DNA of 64,000 nt from Variovorax paradoxus B4 (lineage in GTDB: Bacteria; Pseudomonadota; Gammaproteobacteria; Burkholderiales; Burkholderiaceae_C), in the NCBI RefSeq assembly GCF_000463015.1, contig NC_022247.1, positions 3,844,001-3,908,000 of the forward strand. The letters run 5' to 3'. The notes under the pieces were generated by a model, which was not told the DNA's origin, searched no databases, and saw only the letters and a program-made list of their open reading frames with translations. This document shows, piece after piece, positions 1 to 8,371 of this stretch. The stretch's first letter is position 1. The number at the start of each line of letters is the position of its first letter. A program made the position numbers and the translations under genes.

Positions 1-2013
1 GGCCTGCTGGGCCTGGAAGCGGCCAACGGCCTGATGCTGCGCGGCATGGACGTCACCGTGGTGCACGTCATGCCCTGGCTGATGGAGCGCCAGCTCGACG
101 ACGTCGCGGGCAAGCTGCTGCAGAAGTCGCTGGAAGACCGCGGCCTGAAGTTCCTGATCGGTGCCCAGACCCAGGAGCTCGTCGGTGACAGCAATGAGGG
201 AAAGGATGGCCGGGTCAAGGCCATCCGCTTCAAGGACGGCACCGAAGTGGCCGCCGACCTGGTCGTCATGGCCGTGGGCATCCGCCCCAATACCGAGCTG
301 GCCGAGCGGATGCGCCTGCACTGCCAGCGCGGCATCGTCGTCACCGACACCATGCAGACCGTGACCGACGCGCGCATCTACTCGGTCGGCGAATGCGCGG
401 CCCACCGCGGCATCGCCTACGGCCTGGTCGCCCCCCTCTTCGAGCAGGCCAAGGTCGCGGCCAACCACCTGGCCCAGTTCGGCATCGGGCGCTACCTGGG
501 CTCGCTGACCTCCACCAAGCTCAAGGTCACCGGCATCGACCTCTTCTCCGCCGGCGAGTTCATGGGCGGCGAGGGCACCGAGGAGATCGTCATGAGCGAC
601 CCCTTCGGCGGGGTCTACAAGAAGCTGGTGATCAAGGACGACAAGCTGGTGGGCGCCTGCCTGTACGGCGACACGGTGGACGGCAGCTGGTACTTCAAGC
701 TGCTGCGCGACGGGCGCAGCGTGGGCGACATCCGCGACAAGCTGATGTTCGGCGAATCGAACATCGGCGACACCGGCCACGAGGGCCACAGCAAGGCCGC
801 CAGCATGCCCGACGAGGCCGAGGTGTGCGGCTGCAACGGCGTGACCAAGGGCACCATCTGCAAGGCCATCAAGGACAAGGGCCTGTTCACCCTGGACGAG
901 GTCAAGAAGCACACCAAGGCCAGCGCCAGCTGCGGCTCGTGCACCGGGCTGGTCGAGCAGATCCTGATGTTCACCGCCGGCGGCGACTACTCGGCCACGC
1001 CCAAGAAGAAGGCGGTGTGCGGCTGCACCGACGCCAACCACCAGGACGTGCGCGACGCGATCAGGAAGGAACACTACCTCACGCACGACGCGGTCTACCG
1101 CAACCTGGGCTGGCGCACGCCCAACGGCTGCGCCACCTGCCGCCCGGCCATCAACTACTACCTGATCAGCACCTGGCCCAAGGAGGCCAAGGACGATCCG
1201 CAGAGCCGCTTCATCAACGAGCGCAGCCACGCCAACATCCAGAAGGACGGCACCTACTCGGTCATTCCCCGGATGTGGGGCGGCCACACCACGCCCGACG
1301 AGCTGCGGCGCATCGCGGATGCGGCCGACAAGTACAAGATCCCGACGGTGAAGGTCACGGGCGGCCAGCGCATCGACCTGCTGGGGGTGAAGAAGGAGGA
1401 CCTGGAAGGCGTGTGGAAGGACATCGGCATGCCCTCGGGCTTTGCCTATGCCAAGAGCCTGCGCACGGTGAAGACCTGCGTGGGCAGCGAGTGGTGCCGC
1501 TTCGGCACGCAGGACTCCACCCAGATGGGCAAGGACCTGGAGCGCGCGCTGTGGGCGATGTACTCGCCGCACAAGGTCAAGCTGGCGGTCTCGGGCTGCC
1601 CGCGCAACTGCGCCGAGGCGGGGATCAAGGACGTGGGGGTGATCGGGGTGGATTCGGGCTGGGAGCTGTATGTGGGCGGCAACGGCGGCATCAAGACCGA
1701 GGTGGCGCAGTTCCTGGTGAAGGTGAAGACGGCCGCCGAGGTGATGGAGTATTCGGGCGCCTTCCTGCAGCTGTACCGCGAGGAAGGCTGGTACCTGGAG
1801 CGCACGGTGCACTACATCGGGCGGGTGGGGCTGGACTACGTGAAGAAGAAGATCCTCGAAGACGAAGCCGGCCGCAAGGCGCTGTGGGAGCGGCTGCAGT
1901 TCGCGCTCGATGGCGAGCCCGATCCGTGGTTCGAGTCGAGCCAGGCGTCCGTCGATGTGCGGCAGTTCACGCCGGTGGCGGTGGTGGATGACAACGCAAC
2001 GCAGGCCGCCTGA
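1..2013 (+). CDS. nirB: Assimilatory nitrite reductase [NAD(P)H] large subunit, 5' truncated by the window
   Basis: The product reduces nitrite to ammonium in the cytoplasm with NAD(P)H, using FAD, Fe-S clusters and siroheme. About 670 residues are visible. The reading frame is open from base 1, so the N-terminus (by family length roughly 150 residues, including the first FAD-binding part) lies outside the window. Visible in order: the rest of the pyridine-nucleotide disulfide oxidoreductase domain, two BFD-like [2Fe-2S] modules (CGCNG...CGSC near 825-950 and CGCTD...CATC near 1018-1140), then the siroheme/[4Fe-4S] domain with a C-x5-C pair (CVGSEWC, about 1479) and a C-x3-C pair (CPRNC, about 1597). 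All four cluster cysteines are present. An AAAGGAG site just after the stop leads into nirD, so the two subunits are co-transcribed. Identification is secure. Confidence 0.97.
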   Translation, partial: GLLGLEAANGLMLRGMDVTVVHVMPWLMERQLDDVAGKLLQKSLEDRGLKFLIGAQTQELVGDSNEGKDGRVKAIRFKDGTEVAADLVVMAVGIRPNTELAERMRLHCQRGIVVTDTMQTVTDARIYSVGECAAHRGIAYGLVAPLFEQAKVAANHLAQFGIGRYLGSLTSTKLKVTGIDLFSAGEFMGGEGTEEIVMSDPFGGVYKKLVIKDDKLVGACLYGDTVDGSWYFKLLRDGRSVGDIRDKLMFGESNIGDTGHEGHSKAASMPDEAEVCGCNGVTKGTICKAIKDKGLFTLDEVKKHTKASASCGSCTGLVEQILMFTAGGDYSATPKKKAVCGCTDANHQDVRDAIRKEHYLTHDAVYRNLGWRTPNGCATCRPAINYYLISTWPKEAKDDPQSRFINERSHANIQKDGTYSVIPRMWGGHTTPDELRRIADAADKYKIPTVKVTGGQRIDLLGVKKEDLEGVWKDIGMPSGFAYAKSLRTVKTCVGSEWCRFGTQDSTQMGKDLERALWAMYSPHKVKLAVSGCPRNCAEAGIKDVGVIGVDSGWELYVGGNGGIKTEVAQFLVKVKTAAEVMEYSGAFLQLYREEGWYLERTVHYIGRVGLDYVKKKILEDEAGRKALWERLQFALDGEPDPWFESSQASVDVRQFTPVAVVDDNATQAA

Positions 2014-2027
2014 AAGGAGCAACAGCC

Positions 2028-2480
2028 ATGAACAACAACACCAACAACAGCAACAGCAACGACTGGCAGGTGATCTGCCGCGTCGAGGACATCCCGGTGC
2101 TGGGTGCACGCCGCGTGGCGCGGCCGGTGGGCGTGGACGTCGCCGTGTTCCGCAACGCCGAGGACCAGGTCTTCGCGCTGCTGGACCGCTGTCCGCACAA
2201 GGGCGGCCCCTTGAGCCAGGGCATCGTGTTCGGCACCAGCGTGGCCTGCCCGCTGCACAACTGGGCCATCGGGCTGGACGACGGCTGCGCCAAGTCGCCC
2301 GATGAGGGGTGCACGCCGAGGTTTGCCGTGAAGGTCGAAGATGGCCAGGTCATGATGAACGTGGTCGAACTGAAGACGCATGCGCTCGACCTGGCGCCGC
2401 CTCGCGCCGGCCCCGGTGCCGCAACGGCCGACAAGCTGGGCGACGAAAGCTTCGACGTGCAGGCGCCGCACGGCAGCTAA
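2028..2480 (+). CDS. nirD: Nitrite reductase [NAD(P)H] small subunit, Rieske-type
   Basis: This 150-residue protein partners NirB. It carries Rieske-type ligands: C55-P-H57 and C74-P-L-H77. Many NirD proteins of other bacteria have lost these ligands, but here they are intact, so a [2Fe-2S] cluster is expected. The start ATG is preceded by AAAGGAG at about 2014, and the gene begins 14 bases after the nirB stop. The first dozen residues are an odd Asn/Ser-rich run that is probably an unstructured leader. The C-terminus extends about 30 residues past the Rieske fold. It sits between nirB and nasA in one operon. Confidence 0.95.
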   Translation: MNNNTNNSNSNDWQVICRVEDIPVLGARRVARPVGVDVAVFRNAEDQVFALLDRCPHKGGPLSQGIVFGTSVACPLHNWAIGLDDGCAKSPDEGCTPRFAVKVEDGQVMMNVVELKTHALDLAPPRAGPGAATADKLGDESFDVQAPHGS

Positions 2481-2501
2481 CGCGAAACCAAGGCACTACC
2501 C

Positions 2502-5297
2502 ATGGAAGAAACTCGCTCCACCTGCCCTTACTGCGGCGTGGGCTGCGGTGTGATCATCGAATCCGATGGCGCGCAGATCACCGGCGTGCGGGGCGACCCG
2601 GACCATCCGGCCAACTTCGGGCGTCTGTGCACCAAGGGCTCGACGCTGCATCTCACGGCGACGGCCACGGTCACGCGACAGACGCGGCTGCTGCAGCCGA
2701 TGCGGCGTGCCGAGCGCGGTGCCGAGCCGGCGCCCATCGCGTGGAACACCGCTCTCGACGATGCGGTCGGCAAGTTCGAGCAGGTCATCCGCGACCACGG
2801 CCCCGATGCCGTGGGCTTCTATGTCTCGGGCCAGCTGCTCACCGAGGACTACTACGTCTTCAACAAGCTCGCCAAGGGCCTGATCGGCACCAACAACATC
2901 GACACCAACTCGCGCCTGTGCATGAGCAGCGCGGTGGCCGGCTACAAGCAGACGCTGGGTGCCGACGCACCACCGGCCTGCTACGACGACCTGAAGCATG
3001 TGCAATGCCTTTTCATCGTGGGCAGCAATGCCGCGTGGGCGCACCCGATCCTGTTCCGCCGCATCGAGGATGCGAAGGCCGCGAACCCCGGGCTGAAGAT
3101 CATCGTGGCCGATCCGCGCCGCACCGACACGGTCGAGATCGCCGACCTGTTCCTGCCGATCCAGCCTGGCACCGACGTCATGCTGTTCAACGGCATGCTG
3201 CACCTGATGCTGTGGGAAGGCTGGACCGACAACGGCTACATCGCGGCCCACACCAGCGGCTTCGATGCGCTGAAGACCACGGTGCGCGAATGCACGCCCG
3301 ACAAGGTGGCGCAGATCTGCGGCATCTCGAAGGAAGACCTGCTCGCCGCGGCGCGCCTGTTCGCGACCTCGCCGGCCACGCTGAGCCTCTATTGCCAGGG
3401 CCTCAACCAGTCGTCCAGCGGTACCGCGAAGAATGCGGCGCTGATCAACCTGCACCTTGCCACCGGCCAGATCGGCAAGCCCGGCGCCGGCCCGTTCTCG
3501 CTCACGGGCCAGCCCAATGCGATGGGCGGACGCGAAGTGGGCGGCCTGGCCAACCTGCTGAGCGCGCACCGCGACCTGGCCAATCCCGCGCACCGCGCCG
3601 AGGTGGCGGCGCTGTGGAACGTGCCCTCGGTACCCGAAAAACCCGGCAAGACTGCGGTCGAGATGTTCCAGGCCGCGGCCGACGGCGAGATCCGCGCGCT
3701 GTGGATCGCCTGCACCAACCCCGCCCAGTCGATGCCCGACCAGGCCACGGTGCGCCGCGCCCTCGAGCGCGCCGAGTTCGTGGTGGTGCAGGAAGCCTTT
3801 TCGACCACCGCCACCTGCGCCTTCGCCGACCTGCTGCTGCCCGCCACCACCTGGGGAGAGAAGGAAGGTACCGTGACCAACAGTGAACGCCGCATCTCGC
3901 GCGTGCGGCCCGCTGTGGCGGCGCCCGGCGAGGCGCGGCACGACTGGTCGATCGCGGTCGACTTCGCACGGCGGCTCGAACAGCGGCTCGGCCGCACCTC
4001 CACGCTGTTTCCCTACGACAGCGCCGAACGGGTGTGGAACGAGCACCGCGAATCCACGCGCGGGCGCGACCTCGACATCACCGGCATGAGCTACGCGATG
4101 CTCGACACCGCGGGCCCGCAGCAATGGCCGCTGAAGGAAGGCGAGGCCACCGGCCGCGCACGCCTCTACGAAGACGGCATCTTCCCCACGCCGGACGGCC
4201 GCGCACGTTTCGTCGACACCGTCTACAAGCCGGTGGCCGAGGCGCGCGAGGCGCGCTATCCATTCTCGCTCAACACAGGCCGCCTGCGCGACCAGTGGCA
4301 CGGCATGAGCCGCACCGGCACGGTCGGCCGCCTGTTCGGCCACGTGGCCGAGCCGGTGGTGCAGATGAACGCGCAGGACATGGCGCGCCGCCAGCTGAAG
4401 GACGGCGACCTCGTGCACCTCACCTCCAGGCGCGGCTCAATCCTGCTGCCCGCGCAGGCCAGCGCCGAGATCGGCCTGAGCCAGGCTTTCGTCGCCATGC
4501 ACTGGGGCGAGGAATACCTGAGCGGCTGCTCGTCGACCGGCACGCCGCTGGCGGGCATCAACGCGCTGACCACCTCGGCCTACTGCCCCAGCTCGAAGCA
4601 GCCCGAACTCAAGCACACGCCGGTCAAGATCCTCAAGGCCGAGCTGCCGTGGTCGCTTCTGGCCATGGCCTGGCTGCCGCCCGACGCCGCGCTGGCCGCG
4701 CACCAGGCGCTCAAGCCGATGATGGCGATGTTTCCGTTTGCCACCTGCGTGCCGTTCTCGGGTAACACGCCGGGCGAGGAACGCAGCGGCATCCTGTTCC
4801 GCGCCGCCGCGCACGACGCGCCGGCCGATGAAACCATCGATCGCATCGAAGGCCTGCTCGGCCTGCGCGGCAGCGATGCCCTGCGCTACGCCGACCGCCG
4901 GCGCGGCCAGAGCCGCGTGGCACGGCTGGTGCGGCGCGCCGACGGCAACGCCGGCCTCGAAGCCTTCCTGCTGGGCGGCGACACCAGCGCCGAAGCCTGG
5001 ATCGGCACCCTGCTGCGCGAGGAGATTCCGGCGCAAAGCTACGGCCGGCTGCTGCTGTCGCCGGGCGCGCGCGCGCCCGTGGCGGTGCAGTCGCGCGGAC
5101 ATCCGGTCTGCACCTGCTTCAACGTGACCGATCTGGCGATCCAGGCCGAACTGGGCCGCTGCACCGGCACGCCCGACGAGCGCCTGGCAGCCCTGCAGGG
5201 CACGCTGAAATGCGGTACCAACTGCGGCTCCTGCCTGCCCGAGCTCAAGCGCATGGTGCGCGCCACGCCGGCCGAAACCGTGGCGGAGGGTGCATAA
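2502..5297 (+). CDS. nasA: Assimilatory nitrate reductase, molybdopterin catalytic subunit with C-terminal BFD domain
   Basis: A cytoplasmic 931-residue enzyme reducing nitrate to nitrite with a bis-MGD molybdenum centre. The N-terminal [4Fe-4S] ligands C8, C11, C15 and C43 are present, followed by the molybdopterin oxidoreductase core. The probable Mo ligand is C140 in the TNSRLCMSS motif. The molydopterin dinucleotide-binding domain follows (about 590-720). The C-terminal ~60 residues form a BFD-like [2Fe-2S] module (CTCFN...CGTNCGSC), typical of NasA/NarB-type enzymes that receive electrons from a separate donor. No dedicated NasB/NasC reductase gene is seen downstream. The gene is 21 bases after nirD and is co-directional with ybiB and cobA. 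Product nitrite feeds NirBD. Confidence 0.96.
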   Translation: MEETRSTCPYCGVGCGVIIESDGAQITGVRGDPDHPANFGRLCTKGSTLHLTATATVTRQTRLLQPMRRAERGAEPAPIAWNTALDDAVGKFEQVIRDHGPDAVGFYVSGQLLTEDYYVFNKLAKGLIGTNNIDTNSRLCMSSAVAGYKQTLGADAPPACYDDLKHVQCLFIVGSNAAWAHPILFRRIEDAKAANPGLKIIVADPRRTDTVEIADLFLPIQPGTDVMLFNGMLHLMLWEGWTDNGYIAAHTSGFDALKTTVRECTPDKVAQICGISKEDLLAAARLFATSPATLSLYCQGLNQSSSGTAKNAALINLHLATGQIGKPGAGPFSLTGQPNAMGGREVGGLANLLSAHRDLANPAHRAEVAALWNVPSVPEKPGKTAVEMFQAAADGEIRALWIACTNPAQSMPDQATVRRALERAEFVVVQEAFSTTATCAFADLLLPATTWGEKEGTVTNSERRISRVRPAVAAPGEARHDWSIAVDFARRLEQRLGRTSTLFPYDSAERVWNEHRESTRGRDLDITGMSYAMLDTAGPQQWPLKEGEATGRARLYEDGIFPTPDGRARFVDTVYKPVAEAREARYPFSLNTGRLRDQWHGMSRTGTVGRLFGHVAEPVVQMNAQDMARRQLKDGDLVHLTSRRGSILLPAQASAEIGLSQAFVAMHWGEEYLSGCSSTGTPLAGINALTTSAYCPSSKQPELKHTPVKILKAELPWSLLAMAWLPPDAALAAHQALKPMMAMFPFATCVPFSGNTPGEERSGILFRAAAHDAPADETIDRIEGLLGLRGSDALRYADRRRGQSRVARLVRRADGNAGLEAFLLGGDTSAEAWIGTLLREEIPAQSYGRLLLSPGARAPVAVQSRGHPVCTCFNVTDLAIQAELGRCTGTPDERLAALQGTLKCGTNCGSCLPELKRMVRATPAETVAEGA

Positions 5298-5344
5298 GCC
5301 GACTCGCATTCCGGCATAAGCATTGCGGGACAATCGGCGCACCC

Positions 5345-6250
5345 ATGGGAATCAGCCAATACATCAAGGAAATCGGCCGCGGCGCGCGAGGCGCCAAGCC
5401 GCTCACGCGCGAGCAGGCCACGGACCTGTTCGGCCAGGTGCTGGACGGCACCGTCACCGACCTGGAGATCGGCGGCTTTTGCCTTGCCATGCGCATCAAG
5501 GGCGAAACGCCCGAGGAGATGGCGGGTTTCCTCGATGCCACGCATGCGCGGCTCGATCATGTGCCCGCCGCCGATCGGCCGCTCATCGTGCTGCCGAGCT
5601 ACAACGGCGCACGCCGGCTGCCGGTGCTCACGCCGCTGCTGGCGCTGCTGCTGGCCCGCGAAGGCCTGCCGGTGCTGGTGCATGGCAGCGCCACCGAAAC
5701 CTCGCGCGTGCTGGCGTCGAACGTGCTGGAGGCGCTGGACGTGCCCGCGCTGTCGGCCATCCGCAAGATCCCCTGCGGCGAGGTGGGCTTTGCGCCGACC
5801 GAGCTGCTCAATCCCGCGCTCAAGCGGCTGCTCGACGTACGCCGCGTGGTCGGCCTGCGCAACCCTGGCCACAGCGTGGTCAAGCTGATGCAGCCGACCA
5901 CCGGCCCTTGCGTGGTCGTGGCAAGCTACACCCATCCGGAATACGCACGGACCATGGGCGAGACCTTCGAGCTCATGGGCATGACCGCCCTGCTCTCGCG
6001 CGGCCTCGAGGGCGAAGTGGTGTCCGACCCGCGCCGCACCGCGCAGATCGACGGCTTCGTGCGCGGCGTGCGCAGCGAACTGCAGGCCCAGGAAAGTGGC
6101 ACGTCGAGCGAGGTGCCGGGCCTGCCGAAAGAAATCGACGTCACGACCACGGCCGAATACACGCGACGTGTGCTGAATGGCGAGCTTCCCGTGCCGGAGG
6201 CCATCGCAACGCAGGTGAGGCATATCACGCAACTGGCATCCCACGCATGA
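5345..6250 (+). CDS. ybiB: YbiB/TrpD2-like protein (anthranilate phosphoribosyltransferase fold)
   Basis: The 301-residue product resembles E. coli YbiB: an N-terminal helical glycosyltransferase-family-3 domain (about 1-75) and a TrpD-like C-terminal domain. The PRPP-binding Gly-rich loop expected in true TrpD is replaced by an HGSATE-type sequence, so anthranilate phosphoribosyltransferase activity is unlikely. E. coli YbiB (TrpD2) is a nucleic-acid-binding protein; that function is known from the family, not shown here. I start it at ATG 5345 rather than at an upstream in-frame codon inside nasA. Its stop overlaps the cobA start as ATGA, implying translational coupling. Its place inside a nitrate/siroheme operon is curious. 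Confidence 0.85.
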   Translation: MGISQYIKEIGRGARGAKPLTREQATDLFGQVLDGTVTDLEIGGFCLAMRIKGETPEEMAGFLDATHARLDHVPAADRPLIVLPSYNGARRLPVLTPLLALLLAREGLPVLVHGSATETSRVLASNVLEALDVPALSAIRKIPCGEVGFAPTELLNPALKRLLDVRRVVGLRNPGHSVVKLMQPTTGPCVVVASYTHPEYARTMGETFELMGMTALLSRGLEGEVVSDPRRTAQIDGFVRGVRSELQAQESGTSSEVPGLPKEIDVTTTAEYTRRVLNGELPVPEAIATQVRHITQLASHA

Positions 6251-7053
6251 ACAAAGCCACTTCTTCATCCGCTGCCGGAAGCTGCACGCTGGTGGGCGCC
6301 GGTCCCGGCGACCCCGAACTGCTGACTCTCAAGGCCGTCAAGGCGATCCAGGCCGCGACCGTGCTGCTGGTGGACGACCTCGTGAGCGAGAGCATCCTGG
6401 CGTCGTATGCGCGGCCCGATGCACGCATCGTGCACGTGGGCAAGCGCGGCGGCTGCAAGAGCACGCCGCAGGCCTTCATCGAGCGGCTCATGATCACCGC
6501 GGTGCGCGAAGGCGAAACCGTGGTCCGGCTCAAGGGCGGCGACCCCTTCATCTTCGGCCGCGGCGGCGAAGAGGTCGAGCACCTGCGCGAGGCCGGCATC
6601 GAATGCACGGTGGTCAACGGCATCACGGCCGGCCTCGCGGCCGTCACCTCGCTGGGCGTGCCACTCACCCACCGCGACCATGCGCAGGGCGTGGTGTTCG
6701 TCACCGGCCACGCCAGGACCGGCGCCGGCGCGGCCGAAGACCCGACCGACTGGCGCGCCCTGGCCGCCACCGCGCACAGCGCGCGGCTCACGCTCGTGAT
6801 CTACATGGGCGTGGCGGGCGCCGGCCACATCGAACGCGAACTGCTGCACGGCCTGCCCGGCGACACGCCCGTGGCCGTGGTGCAGCATGCGAGCCTGCCG
6901 AACCAGCGCCAGGTCGCGACCACGCTCGACAGGCTGCAGGCCGGCATTGCCGAAGCCGGCATCGCCAGCCCCGCGGTGATCGTGGTGGGCGACGTGCTGC
7001 GCGGACTCGCCGCAGCGGTGCTGCCGGCGGACGGGAACCGTTTCGGCACCTAG
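6247..7053 (+). CDS. cobA: Uroporphyrinogen-III C-methyltransferase (SUMT)
   Basis: A 268-residue SAM-dependent enzyme that bis-methylates uroporphyrinogen III to precorrin-2, the committed step to siroheme and cobalamin. Family motifs are present: VGAGPGDPELLT near the N-terminus, RLKGGDPFIFGRGGEE in the centre, and the NGITAG and PLTHR segments. It is a stand-alone CobA without the CysG oxidase/chelatase domain, so dehydrogenation and iron insertion must be done elsewhere. Siroheme is needed by NirB, which explains its position as the last gene of the operon. The start is fixed by the ATGA overlap with ybiB. It converges on the TolC-like gene five bases downstream. Confidence 0.95.
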   Translation: MNKATSSSAAGSCTLVGAGPGDPELLTLKAVKAIQAATVLLVDDLVSESILASYARPDARIVHVGKRGGCKSTPQAFIERLMITAVREGETVVRLKGGDPFIFGRGGEEVEHLREAGIECTVVNGITAGLAAVTSLGVPLTHRDHAQGVVFVTGHARTGAGAAEDPTDWRALAATAHSARLTLVIYMGVAGAGHIERELLHGLPGDTPVAVVQHASLPNQRQVATTLDRLQAGIAEAGIASPAVIVVGDVLRGLAAAVLPADGNRFGT

Positions 7054-7058
7054 GCTTC

Positions 7059-8156
7059 TCAGAAACTCCCGACGAGCCCGAGCCGTGCGCGGAAGGCGGC
7101 GGCTTCCGGCGCAGGGCTCGCGCGCAGCACCACCGGCGTGCGGCTTCCGAGGCTGGCCACGAGGGCAATCCAGGCGATCGCCAGTTCGCCATCGGCTGCG
7201 GCCAGCCGCTGCTGGTCCAGCATCAGGCCCTGGAAGTCTTCCAGCATCTGGACTTCCGAAATCTCCCCGCGGCTCATGCGCGTTTTCGCGCGCTCGAACT
7301 CGGCCCTCGCCTCGCGCACCCGCCGGTTCGCGTCGAACGCCGCGTCGTTCGAGGCCTGCAGCCTTCGCAAGGCCTCGGCGACTTCCGCGCGGCCCTGCGC
7401 CACAGCCTGCGGGAAAAGCGGATAGCCGGGAAGACCCGCATCGGCCTGCGCATCGCTTTCGCCAGCGTCTTCCACGGCGTCGATGGTGCCTGCGAGCAAG
7501 GCCCGCGCCTCGATGCCGTACAGCGACGCCGCCAGCTGGATGTCGTCACGGTTGGCAAGCAGCGCGGCGGGCACGGCCTGCGGCAGCGAGGCCGCGAAAC
7601 GCGGCAGCCTGCGCTTTGCAACCTCGTCGGCGATCGTCTGTTTCAGCGCCTCCGCGGGCAGGCCGCAGCGCGCGACGAGAAAGGCGAGGTTCGCTTCGCG
7701 CTGTGCATCGATCTTTTTCATCGCCGCCTCGGCGCCCGCCTCGCGGCGCTTCAGTTCCTTGCTGAAGTCGTCGTGCAGCGCGGGACTCGCGGCCATGAGC
7801 TGCGATTGCCGCCGCGCCGCCGCGCGCGCGTTGTCGATGTACGCCAGGTGCAGCGTCTGCACGAGCAGCGCAACATAGGCCGCCGAGACACCGATCTCGG
7901 CGGCCGGCGCATCCAGGCTCGCGCCCGCCGAAGGTGCCTCGCGGCCGGCATCGGCAATCAACGCGTTCAAGGTTTCGCTCTCGAAGGCCGACCACCAGGG
8001 CCGCGCCGCCGGCCGCAATGCCGACGCCGCGGGCGGCAGCTCCCGGCGCTCCAGGGCGGCGTGCGCGACGGCATGGCTCGCGCCCATGCCGGACCCGGCG
8101 CAGGCGATGCCCAGCGCGCCCACAAGCATCGCAACCATCGATCGACTCGCCATCAT
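7059..8156 (-). CDS. Short TolC/NodT-like outer-membrane efflux protein
   Basis: About 365 residues. The N-terminus has a hydrophobic signal ending in GIAC, a weak lipobox, so it may be a lipoprotein. A WWSAFESETL segment after it matches the start of NodT/OprM-type factors. A central VPAALLANRDDIQLA segment matches the conserved LPAxLLxRRPDI linker between the two TolC repeats. Long Ala/Glu-rich helices flank it. The protein is well below the usual ~470 residues, so one or both barrel segments may be reduced. Start chosen at 8156 (ATGATG) because GGAG lies about 8 bases upstream; the frame stays open to 8432 without a better start. It is divergent from the pilQ-like gene over 215 bases. No inner-membrane pump or adaptor is adjacent, so its partner is unknown. 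Confidence 0.7.
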   Translation of the reverse strand: MMASRSMVAMLVGALGIACAGSGMGASHAVAHAALERRELPPAASALRPAARPWWSAFESETLNALIADAGREAPSAGASLDAPAAEIGVSAAYVALLVQTLHLAYIDNARAAARRQSQLMAASPALHDDFSKELKRREAGAEAAMKKIDAQREANLAFLVARCGLPAEALKQTIADEVAKRRLPRFAASLPQAVPAALLANRDDIQLAASLYGIEARALLAGTIDAVEDAGESDAQADAGLPGYPLFPQAVAQGRAEVAEALRRLQASNDAAFDANRRVREARAEFERAKTRMSRGEISEVQMLEDFQGLMLDQQRLAAADGELAIAWIALVASLGSRTPVVLRASPAPEAAAFRARLGLVGSF

Positions 8157-8371
8157 TCGCACGCTCCACGGGAATCGGAAAACCGCGATGGTTCCTCGCA
8201 AATTCGGAGAAATCGGAGAGGCGCGGCCGCCTGCGATCCATTGCATCCGTGCAACACAAGTTGCGATCGGTCGCGGTTCGGCAAGATTCCTCCCAGTTTG
8301 GGCGAAACCATTCACTCCGTCATCGGAAGAGCGCGCGTGTCGTTCGCGCCTGCCGTACACGGAGAGAACCC

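Noticed and set aside
2496..4418. A 640-codon open frame on the minus strand opposite nasA
   Set aside because: It has no recognisable motif and mirrors the coding strand of nasA. GC-rich genomes give long shadows of this type.
6200..6246. Cobalamin riboswitch before cobA
   Set aside because: cobA starts inside the ybiB stop, leaving no leader for a riboswitch.
7054..7058. Terminator between cobA and the convergent TolC-like gene
   Set aside because: Only five bases separate the stops and I see no stem with a T-tract around them.
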